From Acetobacteraceae bacterium (GTDB lineage: Bacteria > Pseudomonadota > Alphaproteobacteria > Acetobacterales > Acetobacteraceae), in NCBI GenBank assembly GCA_947455205.1, contig CANGNF010000008.1:82044-146043 (forward strand): a stretch of 64,000 nt of DNA. Reading direction: 5' to 3'. A model generated the notes under the pieces. It was not told the origin of the DNA. It did no database searches and saw only the letters and a program-made list of their open reading frames with translations. The translations under genes and the position numbers were made by a program. Below are positions 1 to 7,947 of this stretch, piece by piece (the first letter of the stretch is position 1; each line of letters starts with the position of its first letter).

Positions 1-385
1 CCGTGGCGCCGCGCTGCTCGGCGAAGCCCAGCGCGATCGGGCTGGTCAGGCTGTTGGGGTGCAGCACGCTTTCCTTGTGGATGTCATCCATCTCGAAGGC
101 GTGGCCCGCGGTGCCATTGGCCAGCGCTGCCTGCGCCCAGCTGCCCTTGGCGCCGGTGCCCCAGAGCGAGACGGCGGGGGTTGCGCCCTCGGCCAGCACC
201 ACCTGGTGCAGCAGGCGCGTCCACGGCAGCGTCGCGCCGTGCAGGCACACGCCGATGCCGTCCAGCAGGTTCAGCCTGGCCTGGTCGACCACCTGGCGGG
301 GCAGGTCCTCAAAGCGCAGCCCAGCGGCGAAGGTGGCCAGGTCGCGGGTGGCGTTGGGCAGCAGGGGGGCGGCTTCGGTGCTCAT
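1..385 (-). CDS. MmgE/PrpD family protein, N-terminal part (truncated by window edge)
   Basis: A minus-strand frame starts at ATG 385 and runs off the left edge, so only the first 128 residues are visible. The ORF track omits it because no stop lies in the window. MmgE/PrpD proteins are cytoplasmic 2-methylcitrate-dehydratase-like hydro-lyases or related decarboxylases. The visible part has the expected family pattern: an early LATFAAGLRFEDLP helix, LLDGIGVCLHGA, and NGTAGHAFEMDDIH, which fits the conserved NGT-x2-H-x4-DD-x-H segment. Family members are usually about 450 residues, so about two thirds of the gene is missing. The substrate cannot be inferred, because no other methylcitrate-cycle gene is nearby. 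Confidence 0.85.
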   Translation of the reverse strand, partial: MSTEAAPLLPNATRDLATFAAGLRFEDLPRQVVDQARLNLLDGIGVCLHGATLPWTRLLHQVVLAEGATPAVSLWGTGAKGSWAQAALANGTAGHAFEMDDIHKESVLHPNSLTSPIALGFAEQRGAT

Positions 386-434
386 GGGCGGGGCGTTTCC
401 TTCTCCCCCGCACCATGCCGCGCCCGGCGGCCGG

Positions 435-1706
435 CTACAACGTCACGCCCAGGTCAGCGGCCTCGGCGGGGGTCAGGATGCCGCTGGCGCGCGGGGTCTG
501 GTCCAGCTGCCACTTGATCAGCGCGGCCTGCACATTGGCGTCGAACTGGTCGCCGGCGCGCAGCCGCAGCTGGGCCCGCAGCGCCGTCACCGCCGGGCCG
601 GAGGAGCCGAAGCGCAGCCGCCTCAGCGCCGCGTCGGGCTTGTCGGTGGCCAGCAGCCGGGCCTCGCGCCCGGTGAGCAGCATGTAGGTGTACTGCGCGG
701 TGTCGTCGTTGCGGCTGGTGTCGGGCACGTAGTCGGCGTCCACGGTGCCCAGGGCGCGGCAGAACTCGGCCCAGGGGCCGGTCATCTTCCCCTCGCGGAA
801 ATAGCCGGGGATGACCTGGCAGCCCGCGCTGTCGAACTTCAGCGGGTAGCGGCGGCTGTCGTCGCCATAGGCCACGTGGATGTTGTCGCAGGGCAGCAGC
901 GGGCCGTCCCAGTCGTCGCTGGCGCGGAACTGCATCTTGTTGTCGTCCACCCGGCGGCTGCGCAGCACCGTGACCGGCCGCTGCTGCAGCAGCGCCACCG
1001 GCAGCGGGTTGGGGCTGCTGGCACGGTGGGTGCCCACCTTGTAGCCATGCACGCCGGTGGGCAGCAGGTTGGCGTACTTGCCGCTGGCCAGCTTGGTCTG
1101 CACGTACATGTAGTCCGCGTTGCAGACGGTGGAGGCGGGGAAGCCGGCCAGCGTGCCATCCGGCCTGAGGATACCCAGCGTGCACTGGAAGGTCTGGTGG
1201 TCCGGCGTGCTCTCCCGCAACTCCAGCGCCTGGCCGAAGCGGGCGGCCGGCGAGACCAGCACGCAGCCGCGCAGGCCGAACAGCAGGGCCGGCCCGCGCT
1301 GCGGCCAGTTGCCCCGCGCCGGCAGGGCGTAGCCGTTCAACGCGGCATGGCGGAACAGCGTCTCCGCGGTGAGGCGGAAGCTGTCGGTGCCGGCCGGCTC
1401 CACCGCCAGGCCGAGATAATCCGGCGAGAGCCGGTCCGGCGCCCAGGCCACGCCGGGGCGCTCGGCCTCGGTCAGCCGGCCCCAGAACGGCACGTCGGTG
1501 CCGCCGGGGCCGAGGAAGGCGTTGACCTCGGCACCGCCCTCGCCTTCGGCATGGGCCAGGAAGGCATCGACATCGGGGCCGTCATCGTCCGGCCGGGCGG
1601 CCGGCGGGTGCGGCTGGGCGCGGGGGGCGCCCGGCGGCAGGGTGGTGGCGGCAAGCCCGCCCAGCAGGCCCGCCATGGCGGCACGGCGGCGCGTGAAAAC
1701 CGTCAT
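435..1706 (-). CDS. Tat-exported protein of unknown function with C-terminal peptidoglycan-binding-like segment
   Basis: 423 residues. The N-terminus TRRRAAMAGLLGGLAATT is a twin-arginine-like signal with cleavage likely near PRAQ, so the product is probably periplasmic. An acidic, Pro/Ala-rich linker follows. The central 250 residues match no family I can name; they contain several cysteines (FGLRGCVLVS, TVCNADYMYV, LLPCDNIH, FDSAGCQVI) that could form disulfides. The last ~65 residues (RRLRFGSSGPAVTALRAQLRL) resemble the repeat of PG_binding_1 domains, which are often attached to cell-wall hydrolases. It could therefore be a wall-associated hydrolase, but I see no catalytic signature. It is divergent from the CHAT protease gene, with a 93-bp shared promoter region carrying two inverted repeats. 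Confidence 0.7.
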   Translation of the reverse strand: MTVFTRRRAAMAGLLGGLAATTLPPGAPRAQPHPPAARPDDDGPDVDAFLAHAEGEGGAEVNAFLGPGGTDVPFWGRLTEAERPGVAWAPDRLSPDYLGLAVEPAGTDSFRLTAETLFRHAALNGYALPARGNWPQRGPALLFGLRGCVLVSPAARFGQALELRESTPDHQTFQCTLGILRPDGTLAGFPASTVCNADYMYVQTKLASGKYANLLPTGVHGYKVGTHRASSPNPLPVALLQQRPVTVLRSRRVDDNKMQFRASDDWDGPLLPCDNIHVAYGDDSRRYPLKFDSAGCQVIPGYFREGKMTGPWAEFCRALGTVDADYVPDTSRNDDTAQYTYMLLTGREARLLATDKPDAALRRLRFGSSGPAVTALRAQLRLRAGDQFDANVQAALIKWQLDQTPRASGILTPAEAADLGVTL

Positions 1707-1720
1707 CGCTCAACCCCGCA

Positions 1721-1789
1721 TTGATCCCGTTGGGTGGATCAAGTACCGAATAACCTCAACCGCTACAACCAGAACGGGTTCGGTTGAGG
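1721..1789. promoter_or_regulatory. Divergent promoter region with two inverted repeats
   Basis: The 93-bp gap between two divergent starts (1706 minus, 1800 plus) holds two perfect inverted repeats. TTGATCC (1721-1727) pairs with GGATCAA (1736-1742) around an 8-nt loop. CCTCAACCG (1754-1762) pairs with CGGTTGAGG (1781-1789) around an 18-nt loop. The second ends inside the ribosome-binding region (GAGGGAG) of the CHAT protease gene. They may be operators or a leader hairpin. The assignment is inference; the palindromes are directly visible. Confidence 0.45.
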
Positions 1790-1799
1790 GAGTACGGCG

Positions 1800-4130
1800 A
1801 TGCTGCGAAATGCTGTCGTGGCCGTGGCACGGCTTGGCCTGCTGCTGCTTCCCGCACTGCTGCTGGCCGGCAATGCCCTGGCGCAGGCCCCCGGTTCGCT
1901 GCGCCTGCGCAACGCCGCCCGCGTCGCGGTGTACGAGCTCTACGTCTCCCCCAGCGGCGGCAACGGCTGGGGCAGCGACCTGCTGGGCGCCGATGTGCTG
2001 CCCGGCGGCGGCCAGGTGCAGCTGCGGCTGCCCGGCGGCGCCTGCGTGCAGGACATCCGCGTGGTGTTCGAGGATGGCCGCAGCGAGTTTCGGCGCGGCA
2101 TAGACCTGTGCCGCCTGGCCGAGCTGGTGGTGGGCACCGAGGCCCCGCAGGCCGGGATGGAGTCCGCCGGGCGGGGCATGGCTCCCGGGGCGGCACCGGG
2201 CGCGGCGCCGCCGTCCCGCGGGTTGGGCCCGCCGCCCGCGCCAGCCATGGCCGCCCCCGCGCCGCCACCGCCCATGGCCGCGCCGATGGCGCCGCCACCG
2301 CCGATGGCCAGCCCGGACCGATCGATCGCGCTGCCGGGCAGCGCCCCGCCCGCCCCGTCGCGTTCGTTGTCGCCCGTGCCCCCCGCTGCGCCCGCGGCCG
2401 TGCCCGCCATGGCGCGGCCGGTGCCGGTGTACAACGTGGTGCTGGACGGTGCCGGCGGCGCTTCCGGGCAGGTGCAGCGCAACCGCGCCACCCAGGCCAG
2501 CTTCTTCGTCGGCCCGCCGGACCAGGCCAGCCGGGTGCTGGACGCCGCCACCGGCCAGGCCAGCCCGCAGGCGCGCTTCAACGCGGCGCAGGATACCTCG
2601 CTGCTGGTCACCTTCGAATGCGCCTGGTGCGCCGAGCAGGGCATGCAGACCCGGCGGATCACCTGGAACGCCGCCCGCTTCCGCTCGGACGACGCGGTGT
2701 TCAGCTTCGTCGCCCGGCCGGACGCGCGGGCGACGCCGCAGGAATCGCTGTCGCTGCATTTCTACGTCACCGGCCTGGGCGAGAGCTTTCGCCACCTGGT
2801 GGTGCCGGTGACGCTGGTGGACCAGCCTTCATCCGGCGCACCGCCGCTGGCCCTGGCCGCCACGGGCGCGGCGCAGCCCGCCAGCACCAGCCAGACGCCG
2901 TCCGAGGATGCGCTGCTGCGCATCACCGGGCGGGAGGGCAGCTTCACCCTGGTGACCAACTTCTCCCCGGCTTTCCTGGCCGCGGCGAATGCGGCGGACC
3001 GCGCCGCCCTGCTGGCCGCCAGCCAAGCCGCGGCGCCGTACCGGATGGGCTCGGCCGACCGCCAGCTGCTGGAGGCGCTGGCCAACCGGATCTACGTGCG
3101 GCTGCGGGCGCTGACCTTCGGCGACGTGGCGGACCGCGACGCGCCGGTCATCGCGCATGGCTCGCCCTTTCTCAACGCCGACGACTTCGGCAAGGCGGTG
3201 GGCAGCCTGTGCGACCTGGGCAACGAGCTGTACAGCCTGCTGTTCCGCGACCCCGACGCCGACCCGGCGCTGGCGCCGCTGCTGGCGGCGATGGAGCGTA
3301 CCGGCGCGGCCGGGCGCTTCACCCTGCATGTGCAGTCCAGCGGGGTGTACCTGCCCTGGCAGCTGCTGCACCCGAATTGCCGCGAGGCGGAGCCGCAGCT
3401 GGCCTTCTGGGGCATCCGCTGGGAAGTCTCCTCGCAGCCGCTGGAACGCGAGCGGCCGGGTGGCGCGCTGGCCGCGACCCCCACCGCCGGCGGCGCCGCA
3501 CCGCTGCTGTATGGCCGCTACGGCGATGACAGCGACACCGGCCGCGACGCGCGCCAGGTGATGGCCGGCGCCCAGGCGCTGAACGAGGTGATCAAGCGGG
3601 TGATGGGCGACGCCCAGGTGGCACGCACGCGCAACGCCTTTCTGCGGAACATGGAGGAGCAGCGCGCCGACTATCGGCTGGTGTGGACCTATACCCATGC
3701 CGATGGCGGGCTGAACGACCGCGCCGGGCAGCGGCTGATCTTCGGCACCAACAACGAGGTGGTGCCGGGCGACCTGGACCGGATCTGGCGCGGGGTGGTC
3801 AGCGCCGATGCCGGCGCCACCGTGCTGCCGCGCCGGCCGCTGGTGGTGCTGCTGGGCTGCGAGACCGGGGTTTCCCCGGGCAGCCCGTTCTCCAACCGGT
3901 CGCTGGCCGGGCAGTTCCTGAAGCTGGGCGCCAGCGGCGTGGTGGTGACGGAAAGCCGGGTCTGGGCCGATGCCACGGTGGAGTTCGGTACCCGCCTGGC
4001 GGAGCTGCTGCAGGCCGGCGGCAAGGTGCCGGCGACGCTGCGCGCCATGCGGGCGGACTGGATGCAGCGCGGCAATCCCTTCGGCCTGGTGTTCACCTTC
4101 TACGGCCACCCGTTGGCCAGCCTGAACTGA
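1800..4130 (+). CDS. Secreted CHAT-domain (caspase-like) cysteine protease
   Basis: 776 residues, starting at ATG 1800 behind GAGGGAG. A Sec signal peptide (hydrophobic run ending NALAQ, about residues 1-29) leads into a ~90-residue globular domain carrying the ELYVSPSGG and LCRLAELVV motifs. A Pro/Ala/Met-rich linker follows (about 115-205), then a long C-terminal region ending in a CHAT protease domain. The predicted catalytic dyad is His633 in WTYTHADGG and Cys687 in VVLLGCETG, followed by ASGVVVTESRVW and the terminal FTFYGHPLASLN. CHAT domains belong to the caspase/separase clan and most studied ones are cytoplasmic effectors or TPR-linked, so a signal peptide is unusual. The neighbouring exported proteins suggest an envelope role; the target is unknown. 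Confidence 0.8.
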   Translation: MLRNAVVAVARLGLLLLPALLLAGNALAQAPGSLRLRNAARVAVYELYVSPSGGNGWGSDLLGADVLPGGGQVQLRLPGGACVQDIRVVFEDGRSEFRRGIDLCRLAELVVGTEAPQAGMESAGRGMAPGAAPGAAPPSRGLGPPPAPAMAAPAPPPPMAAPMAPPPPMASPDRSIALPGSAPPAPSRSLSPVPPAAPAAVPAMARPVPVYNVVLDGAGGASGQVQRNRATQASFFVGPPDQASRVLDAATGQASPQARFNAAQDTSLLVTFECAWCAEQGMQTRRITWNAARFRSDDAVFSFVARPDARATPQESLSLHFYVTGLGESFRHLVVPVTLVDQPSSGAPPLALAATGAAQPASTSQTPSEDALLRITGREGSFTLVTNFSPAFLAAANAADRAALLAASQAAAPYRMGSADRQLLEALANRIYVRLRALTFGDVADRDAPVIAHGSPFLNADDFGKAVGSLCDLGNELYSLLFRDPDADPALAPLLAAMERTGAAGRFTLHVQSSGVYLPWQLLHPNCREAEPQLAFWGIRWEVSSQPLERERPGGALAATPTAGGAAPLLYGRYGDDSDTGRDARQVMAGAQALNEVIKRVMGDAQVARTRNAFLRNMEEQRADYRLVWTYTHADGGLNDRAGQRLIFGTNNEVVPGDLDRIWRGVVSADAGATVLPRRPLVVLLGCETGVSPGSPFSNRSLAGQFLKLGASGVVVTESRVWADATVEFGTRLAELLQAGGKVPATLRAMRADWMQRGNPFGLVFTFYGHPLASLN

Positions 4131-4250
4131 GGCTGGCGCCGGCGGTGGAGTGGGGGTTTCCTGCTTTGGAATCAGCGGGTTCCGGCAGACCTGATCGGCT
4201 TGGGTGTTCCCAGCCGCGGTGAGGCTGCGCTAGGGTCCGTTCCACGGTGC

Positions 4251-4337
4251 CGGTAATTCCACCGGCGACGACCAGATGGCAGGCGGTTGTCATAGCGGCT
4301 GTTGCACGCCGGCGGTGATTCCACCGGCGACGATCAG
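4251..4337. repeat. Two 25-bp direct repeats upstream of the PsiF-repeat gene
   Basis: CGGTAATTCCACCGGCGACG... at 4251-4275 recurs at 4313-4337 with 23 of 25 bases identical and a 62-bp period, about six helical turns. The pair lies in the 245-bp gap before the psiF-like gene (start 4376). The rest of this gap shows nothing recognisable. The copies may be two sites for one regulator or a small duplication. Confidence 0.5.
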
Positions 4338-4375
4338 GCGCCAGGCTGCCGCCGACAGGCAAAGGGAGGCAACGG

Positions 4376-5005
4376 ATGCGTGGCTGGATGATGGCGATGC
4401 TGGTCGGGCTGCTGCCGCTGGCCGGACTGGCGCAACCGGGGCCACCCGCCGCGCCGCCGACCGCCCCCGCCGCCGCGCCGGCGCCGGAGGCCACCACCCA
4501 GCCGCCCGCCAGGCAGCCCTCCCCGGCCCAGCAGGCGCAGCAGGAGCGGATGACCAGTTGCAATGCCGAAGCCGCCAGCCGCGCCGTGCCGGCCGATGGC
4601 CGCCGGGCCTTCATGCGCGAATGCCTGGCCGGGCGGCTGCCGCCGGCCACGGCGCCGGCCGCCGCGCCCGCGGCGGCGCCCAGCCAGCAGGACCGCATGC
4701 GCCGCTGCAACGCCGATGCCGGCACCCGCGAGCTGACCGGCGAGCCGCGCCGGGTATTCATGCGCGAGTGCCTCTCCGGCGGCGCCACGCCCACGGCCAA
4801 CCGGGGCGGGGTTGCCAGCGCCGCAACCACCTATTCCACGGAAGGCGCCGCCCGCACCGCCTGCGCCGAGGACGCGGTGGTCTGGGGCAACGGCGACACC
4901 CGGGTGTTCCACCTGCAGGGCTCGCGCTTCTACGGCAAGACGCAGAACGGCGCCTACCTGTGCCGCGGCGCGGCCGAGATGGCCGGCTACCGCGCCGCGC
5001 GCTAG
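4376..5005 (+). CDS. Secreted protein with two PsiF repeats and a C-terminal YWGNGDT-like domain
   Basis: 209 residues, starting at ATG 4376 behind AAAGGGAGG. The signal peptide is about residues 1-20 (LLPLAGLAQ). After a Pro/Ala-rich spacer come two PsiF-type units, QQERMTSCNAEA...FMRECL and QQDRMRRCNADA...FMRECL, each with the paired cysteines typical of this family. PsiF is a phosphate-starvation-inducible periplasmic protein family of unknown biochemical role. The C-terminal ~65 residues (VVWGNGDTRVFHLQGSRFYG, GAYLCRGAA) form a second small conserved-looking domain found in alphaproteobacterial secreted proteins. No Pho box was noticed upstream, only the two 25-bp direct repeats. Confidence 0.75.
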   Translation: MRGWMMAMLVGLLPLAGLAQPGPPAAPPTAPAAAPAPEATTQPPARQPSPAQQAQQERMTSCNAEAASRAVPADGRRAFMRECLAGRLPPATAPAAAPAAAPSQQDRMRRCNADAGTRELTGEPRRVFMRECLSGGATPTANRGGVASAATTYSTEGAARTACAEDAVVWGNGDTRVFHLQGSRFYGKTQNGAYLCRGAAEMAGYRAAR

Positions 5006-5100
5006 GCGCGTCGGCCGCCGCGCGCCGGACGTGCCGGACGCCGCGCACTGGTCGCGTGGGGCGGCGCGCTGGTCGCGCCGGATGTGGGGCGGCGGTGGCG

Positions 5101-5508
5101 CTAAGGCTTTGCCGCCAGTTCCGCCGCCACCTCCCCGGCGTGGCGCATCACCTCGTCGCCGGTCTTGTTCCAGGTGGTGATGCCGCCGACCATCAGCACC
5201 TGCACCAGGCCCTCCGCCAGTTCCGGCAGGGTCAGCCCCAGGCGGATGGCGTTGGCGGCATGCGCCTTGGCGCCGCGATTCTGCCCCACCAGCGTGTCCA
5301 ACAGCGCGAAGACCAGCTCCTTGGTCTTCAGGTCCAGCGCGCCGCCCTCGGCCTTGTCGCGCATCAGCCCGGCGCGCATCAGGCCGTAGCCGGCGAAGGC
5401 CTCCGGCGCATGCGCGATCATGGTGCGGAAGCTGTCGGGCACCCGGCCATGGGTCTTCTCGAAATTCGCCAGGCCAGCGGCCACGGCCTGGTCGGTCAGC
5501 TCGGTCAT
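5101..5508 (-). CDS. Carboxymuconolactone decarboxylase (CMD/AhpD-like) family protein
   Basis: 135 residues, minus strand, ATG 5508. Fold signatures are DLKTKELVFALLDTLVGQNRGAKAHAANAIRLGLT and ELAEGLVQVLMVGG, a typical alpha-helical CMD domain. The AhpD-type CxxC redox pair is absent, since the helix reads QNRGAKAHAANA, so a peroxidase-partner role is unlikely. It may act as a lactone decarboxylase or an unassigned CMD enzyme. It stands alone, convergent with the psiF-like gene; the 95 bp between them is GC-rich with no clear terminator. Confidence 0.75.
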   Translation of the reverse strand: MTELTDQAVAAGLANFEKTHGRVPDSFRTMIAHAPEAFAGYGLMRAGLMRDKAEGGALDLKTKELVFALLDTLVGQNRGAKAHAANAIRLGLTLPELAEGLVQVLMVGGITTWNKTGDEVMRHAGEVAAELAAKP

Positions 5509-5630
5509 CGCGGGTCCCCTCGGCGCTGCGTGGCGCCAGGGTGGGCCGGCGAGGGGGCCGGGTGCAAGGCGGCGGCATTGTCTCGGCCCAGGGTCGATCT
5601 ATAACCGGATCCGCAAACGGAGAGCCCGCC

Positions 5631-6068
5631 ATGGGATTGTTCGACCAGATCGCCGGTGCCGCCCTGGGCGCGCTGCAGCAGCAGGTGGCCGGCGCGGCCA
5701 CCGGTAGCGCCCCCGGCGCGGCGGCAGGCGCCGGCCCGGCGGTGCAGATGATCATGCAGCTGGTGCAGCAGCAGGGCGGGCTGCACGGCCTGCTGGAGAA
5801 GCTGCGCGGCGGCGGCTTGACCGAGGTGGTGCAGTCCTGGATCGGCACCGGCGCCAACCAGGCGGTCAGCCCGGCGCAGCTGAACACCGCCCTGGGCGAG
5901 CAGCATGTCGGCCAGCTGGCCGGCGCCGCCGGCATGGCGCCGCAGGAGCTGCTGGGCATGCTGTCGCAGCACCTGCCCGGCCTGGTGGACCAGCTTTCCC
6001 CCGGCGGCGAATTGCCGCATGACATGGCCGGCCTGTTGCAGGCGGGGCTGAACCTGCTGCATCGCTAG
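5631..6068 (+). CDS. YidB-like (DUF937) protein
   Basis: 145 residues from ATG 5631; the longer frame in the ORF track has no supporting start. MGLFDQIAGAALGALQQ is the standard YidB/DUF937 opening. It is followed by a Gly/Ala-rich low-complexity stretch, GGLHGLLEKLRGGGLTEVVQSWIG, and NQAVSPAQLNTALGEQHVGQLAGAAGM, then LPGLVDQLSPGGELP. These are soluble cytoplasmic helical proteins of unknown function, common in proteobacteria. Two strong inverted repeats follow the stop. Confidence 0.82.
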   Translation: MGLFDQIAGAALGALQQQVAGAATGSAPGAAAGAGPAVQMIMQLVQQQGGLHGLLEKLRGGGLTEVVQSWIGTGANQAVSPAQLNTALGEQHVGQLAGAAGMAPQELLGMLSQHLPGLVDQLSPGGELPHDMAGLLQAGLNLLHR

Positions 6069-6074
6069 GGCAAT

Positions 6075-6104
6075 ATCCGTTCTGACGAGATCATCAGAAC
6101 GGAT
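6075..6104 (+). terminator. Perfect 11-bp inverted repeat after the YidB-like gene
   Basis: ATCCGTTCTGA (6075-6085) and TCAGAACGGAT (6094-6104) are exact inverse copies around an 8-nt loop, 7 bp after the stop codon, followed by TTCTTG. Probably the terminator of the upstream gene. The relatively AT-rich arms would also suit a protein-binding operator. Confidence 0.5.
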
Positions 6105-6130
6105 TTCTTGCTCTGGTTTCAATAAGTTAT

Positions 6131-6165
6131 AGGGCACCATGCGCCCGCCAGGCGCATGGTGCCCT
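6131..6165 (+). promoter_or_regulatory. Perfect 15-bp stem-loop just upstream of the alpha/beta hydrolase gene
   Basis: AGGGCACCATGCGCC (6131-6145) and GGCGCATGGTGCCCT (6151-6165) pair perfectly across a 5-nt loop. The structure ends one base before GAGGGAG and 14 bases before the ATG at 6180, so a transcript starting upstream would carry a very stable hairpin abutting the ribosome-binding site. It could instead be a second terminator for the gene before it. Confidence 0.5.
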
Positions 6166-6179
6166 GAGGGAGCGCGACC

Positions 6180-6986
6180 ATGCCGACCATCACCGTCAAC
6201 GGCCACACGCTGCACACCGCCGAGGCCGGCAGCGGCCCGCCCGTGGTGCTGGTGCACGGCACCCTGCAGGACCAACGCTACTGGGCGCCGCAGATGCAGC
6301 CGCTGGCCGATGCCGGCTTCCGCGCCATTGCGCTGAGCCTGCGGCACTTCTGGCCGGAGCAATGGGACGGCGTGGGCGACGACTTCACCATCGCCCAGCA
6401 CATGGAGGATGTGGCCGCCGTGATCCGCGGGTTGCAGGGTCCGGTGCGGCTGGTGGGGCATTCCCGCGGCGGGCACATCGCCTTCCGCCTGGCCGGCGCC
6501 TACCCGGAGCTGCTGCACCAGCTGATCCTGGCCGAGCCGGGCGGCGAGCTGGATGAGACGCTGGGCGGCGCGCCCGCCACCGGCGCGCAGGCGGCGGTCT
6601 TCGCCCAGGCCGCCGAGATGGTGCGCGACGGCAAGCTGGAGGAAGGCATGGCCTTCTTCGCCGACTATACCGGCGGCAAGGGCGCCTGGGGCCGCAGGCC
6701 GGAAGCCCGCCGCCAGGTGGCGCGGGACAATGCCCGCACGCTGCTGGGCCAGATCAACGAGGCCCGGAAGCCCTATGGGCTTGAGGCGGTGAAGCTGATC
6801 CGCACGCCGACGCTGTTCGTGCAGGGGGAGAATACCCAGCCGCAGTTCAAGACCATCATCGCCGCCATGCTGCCGAACGTGCCGGGCGCCGAAAGCGTGG
6901 TGGTGCCGCGGGCGACCCACAGCATGAGCCTGGAGAACCCGGCCGACTTCAACAAGGCGATGCTGGGCTTCTTCGCCAAGGGGTGA
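6180..6986 (+). CDS. Alpha/beta hydrolase
   Basis: 268 residues, ATG 6180 with GAGGGAG upstream. Canonical alpha/beta-hydrolase features: oxyanion segment VVLVHGTLQDQRYW, nucleophile elbow VGHSRGGH (Ser), and a late His in RATHSMSLENPADF. The acid is probably in LFVQGENTQP, where a Glu stands in the position usually held by Asp. The lengthy cap region (about 130-200) suggests a small-molecule ester, lactone or C-C substrate, which cannot be specified. No signal peptide, so cytoplasmic. It is convergent with the LLM oxidoreductase. Confidence 0.82.
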   Translation: MPTITVNGHTLHTAEAGSGPPVVLVHGTLQDQRYWAPQMQPLADAGFRAIALSLRHFWPEQWDGVGDDFTIAQHMEDVAAVIRGLQGPVRLVGHSRGGHIAFRLAGAYPELLHQLILAEPGGELDETLGGAPATGAQAAVFAQAAEMVRDGKLEEGMAFFADYTGGKGAWGRRPEARRQVARDNARTLLGQINEARKPYGLEAVKLIRTPTLFVQGENTQPQFKTIIAAMLPNVPGAESVVVPRATHSMSLENPADFNKAMLGFFAKG

Positions 6987-7007
6987 GCCGCACGCGGCGG
7001 GCGGCGG

Positions 7008-7940
7008 CTACAGCCGGCCGCGCACGCTGGCCAACATCTCCAGCTGCTTCTCCGGGGCCCCGCAGAAGCGCAGCATCAGGTGGCTGGCGCCGGCGCGGAT
7101 GAAGCCGCGCAGGAACTCCACCGCGCCTTCCAGCCCGCCGCCATAGCAGGGGCCGAGCTTGGAGGAGATATCCGCGCGGTCGCCGTAGTAGCTGCGCAGG
7201 AAGTCGTGCACCCGCTGGGTCGCCAGCGCCGCGTCGTCGTCGATGGAAATTGTCAGGTAGGCCGCGCCGGTGATCGCCGCCGGGTCGCGGCCGTGGTCGC
7301 GCGCCGCCTGCTGGAATTCCGGCCATTTCCGCGCAAAGCCGGCGGCGTCCAGCGAGGATGGGAACCAACCGTCCAATTCCTGCGAAACGCGGCGCAGCGT
7401 GGCCGGCACCGTGCCGCCGATCCACACCGGCGGGCCGCCGGGGCGGTGCGGCATCGGGCCGACCTGCTGGGCCTTGAGCGTCCACAGCCCGTCCCAGTCC
7501 ACCCGCTCGCCGGTCCACAACGCCCGGCACAGGCGGATCGCCTGCATCATCCTGGTGCCCCGCGCCTCGAACGGCACGCCGCAGGCGGTGAATTCGTCGC
7601 GGATCGCCGGCGCGTCGGTGGCGGCGCCGATGCCGAGGATCATCCGGCCTTCGCTGATCTGGTCCAGCGTGGCCAGCTGGTGCGCCAGCACCACGGGGTT
7701 GCGCAGCGCCGGCAGCAGCACGGCGGTGCCGATCTCCACCCGCCTGGTGCGCGCCGCCACGGCGGCCAGCAGGGTCAGTGGCTCATGCCGGGGCCGGGCG
7801 GTGATGCTGTCGCCGACCCAGATGCTGTCATAGCCCAGCGCCTCGGCCTGCTCGGCCAGGGCCAGCATCGGCGCCACCTCCGGCCGGCCGAGCACGATCT
7901 GCTCGCGCGTCGGCAGCAGGTAGCCGATCTTCACGCTCAT
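7008..7940 (-). CDS. LLM-class (luciferase-like) flavin-dependent oxidoreductase
   Basis: 310 residues from ATG 7940; a TTG 18 bases upstream (7958) would overlap the preceding gene by 11 bp and is less likely. The sequence has luciferase-like TIM-barrel marks: YDSIWVGDSITARPR, IGTAVLLPALRNPVVLAHQLATLDQ and RMILGIGAATD, followed by a C-terminal DHGRDPAAITGAAYLTIS region. Such enzymes use FMN or F420 for oxidation or monooxygenation of small organics. It lies 7 bp downstream of the gamma-glutamyltransferase-like gene on the same strand and is probably co-transcribed with it. Confidence 0.82.
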   Translation of the reverse strand: MSVKIGYLLPTREQIVLGRPEVAPMLALAEQAEALGYDSIWVGDSITARPRHEPLTLLAAVAARTRRVEIGTAVLLPALRNPVVLAHQLATLDQISEGRMILGIGAATDAPAIRDEFTACGVPFEARGTRMMQAIRLCRALWTGERVDWDGLWTLKAQQVGPMPHRPGGPPVWIGGTVPATLRRVSQELDGWFPSSLDAAGFARKWPEFQQAARDHGRDPAAITGAAYLTISIDDDAALATQRVHDFLRSYYGDRADISSKLGPCYGGGLEGAVEFLRGFIRAGASHLMLRFCGAPEKQLEMLASVRGRL

Positions 7941-7947
7941 GCCGCGC

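Noticed and set aside
3-1724. 573-residue plus-strand ORF at the left edge
   Set aside because: Antisense to the MmgE/PrpD start and the Tat-exported protein; low-complexity translation with no domain.
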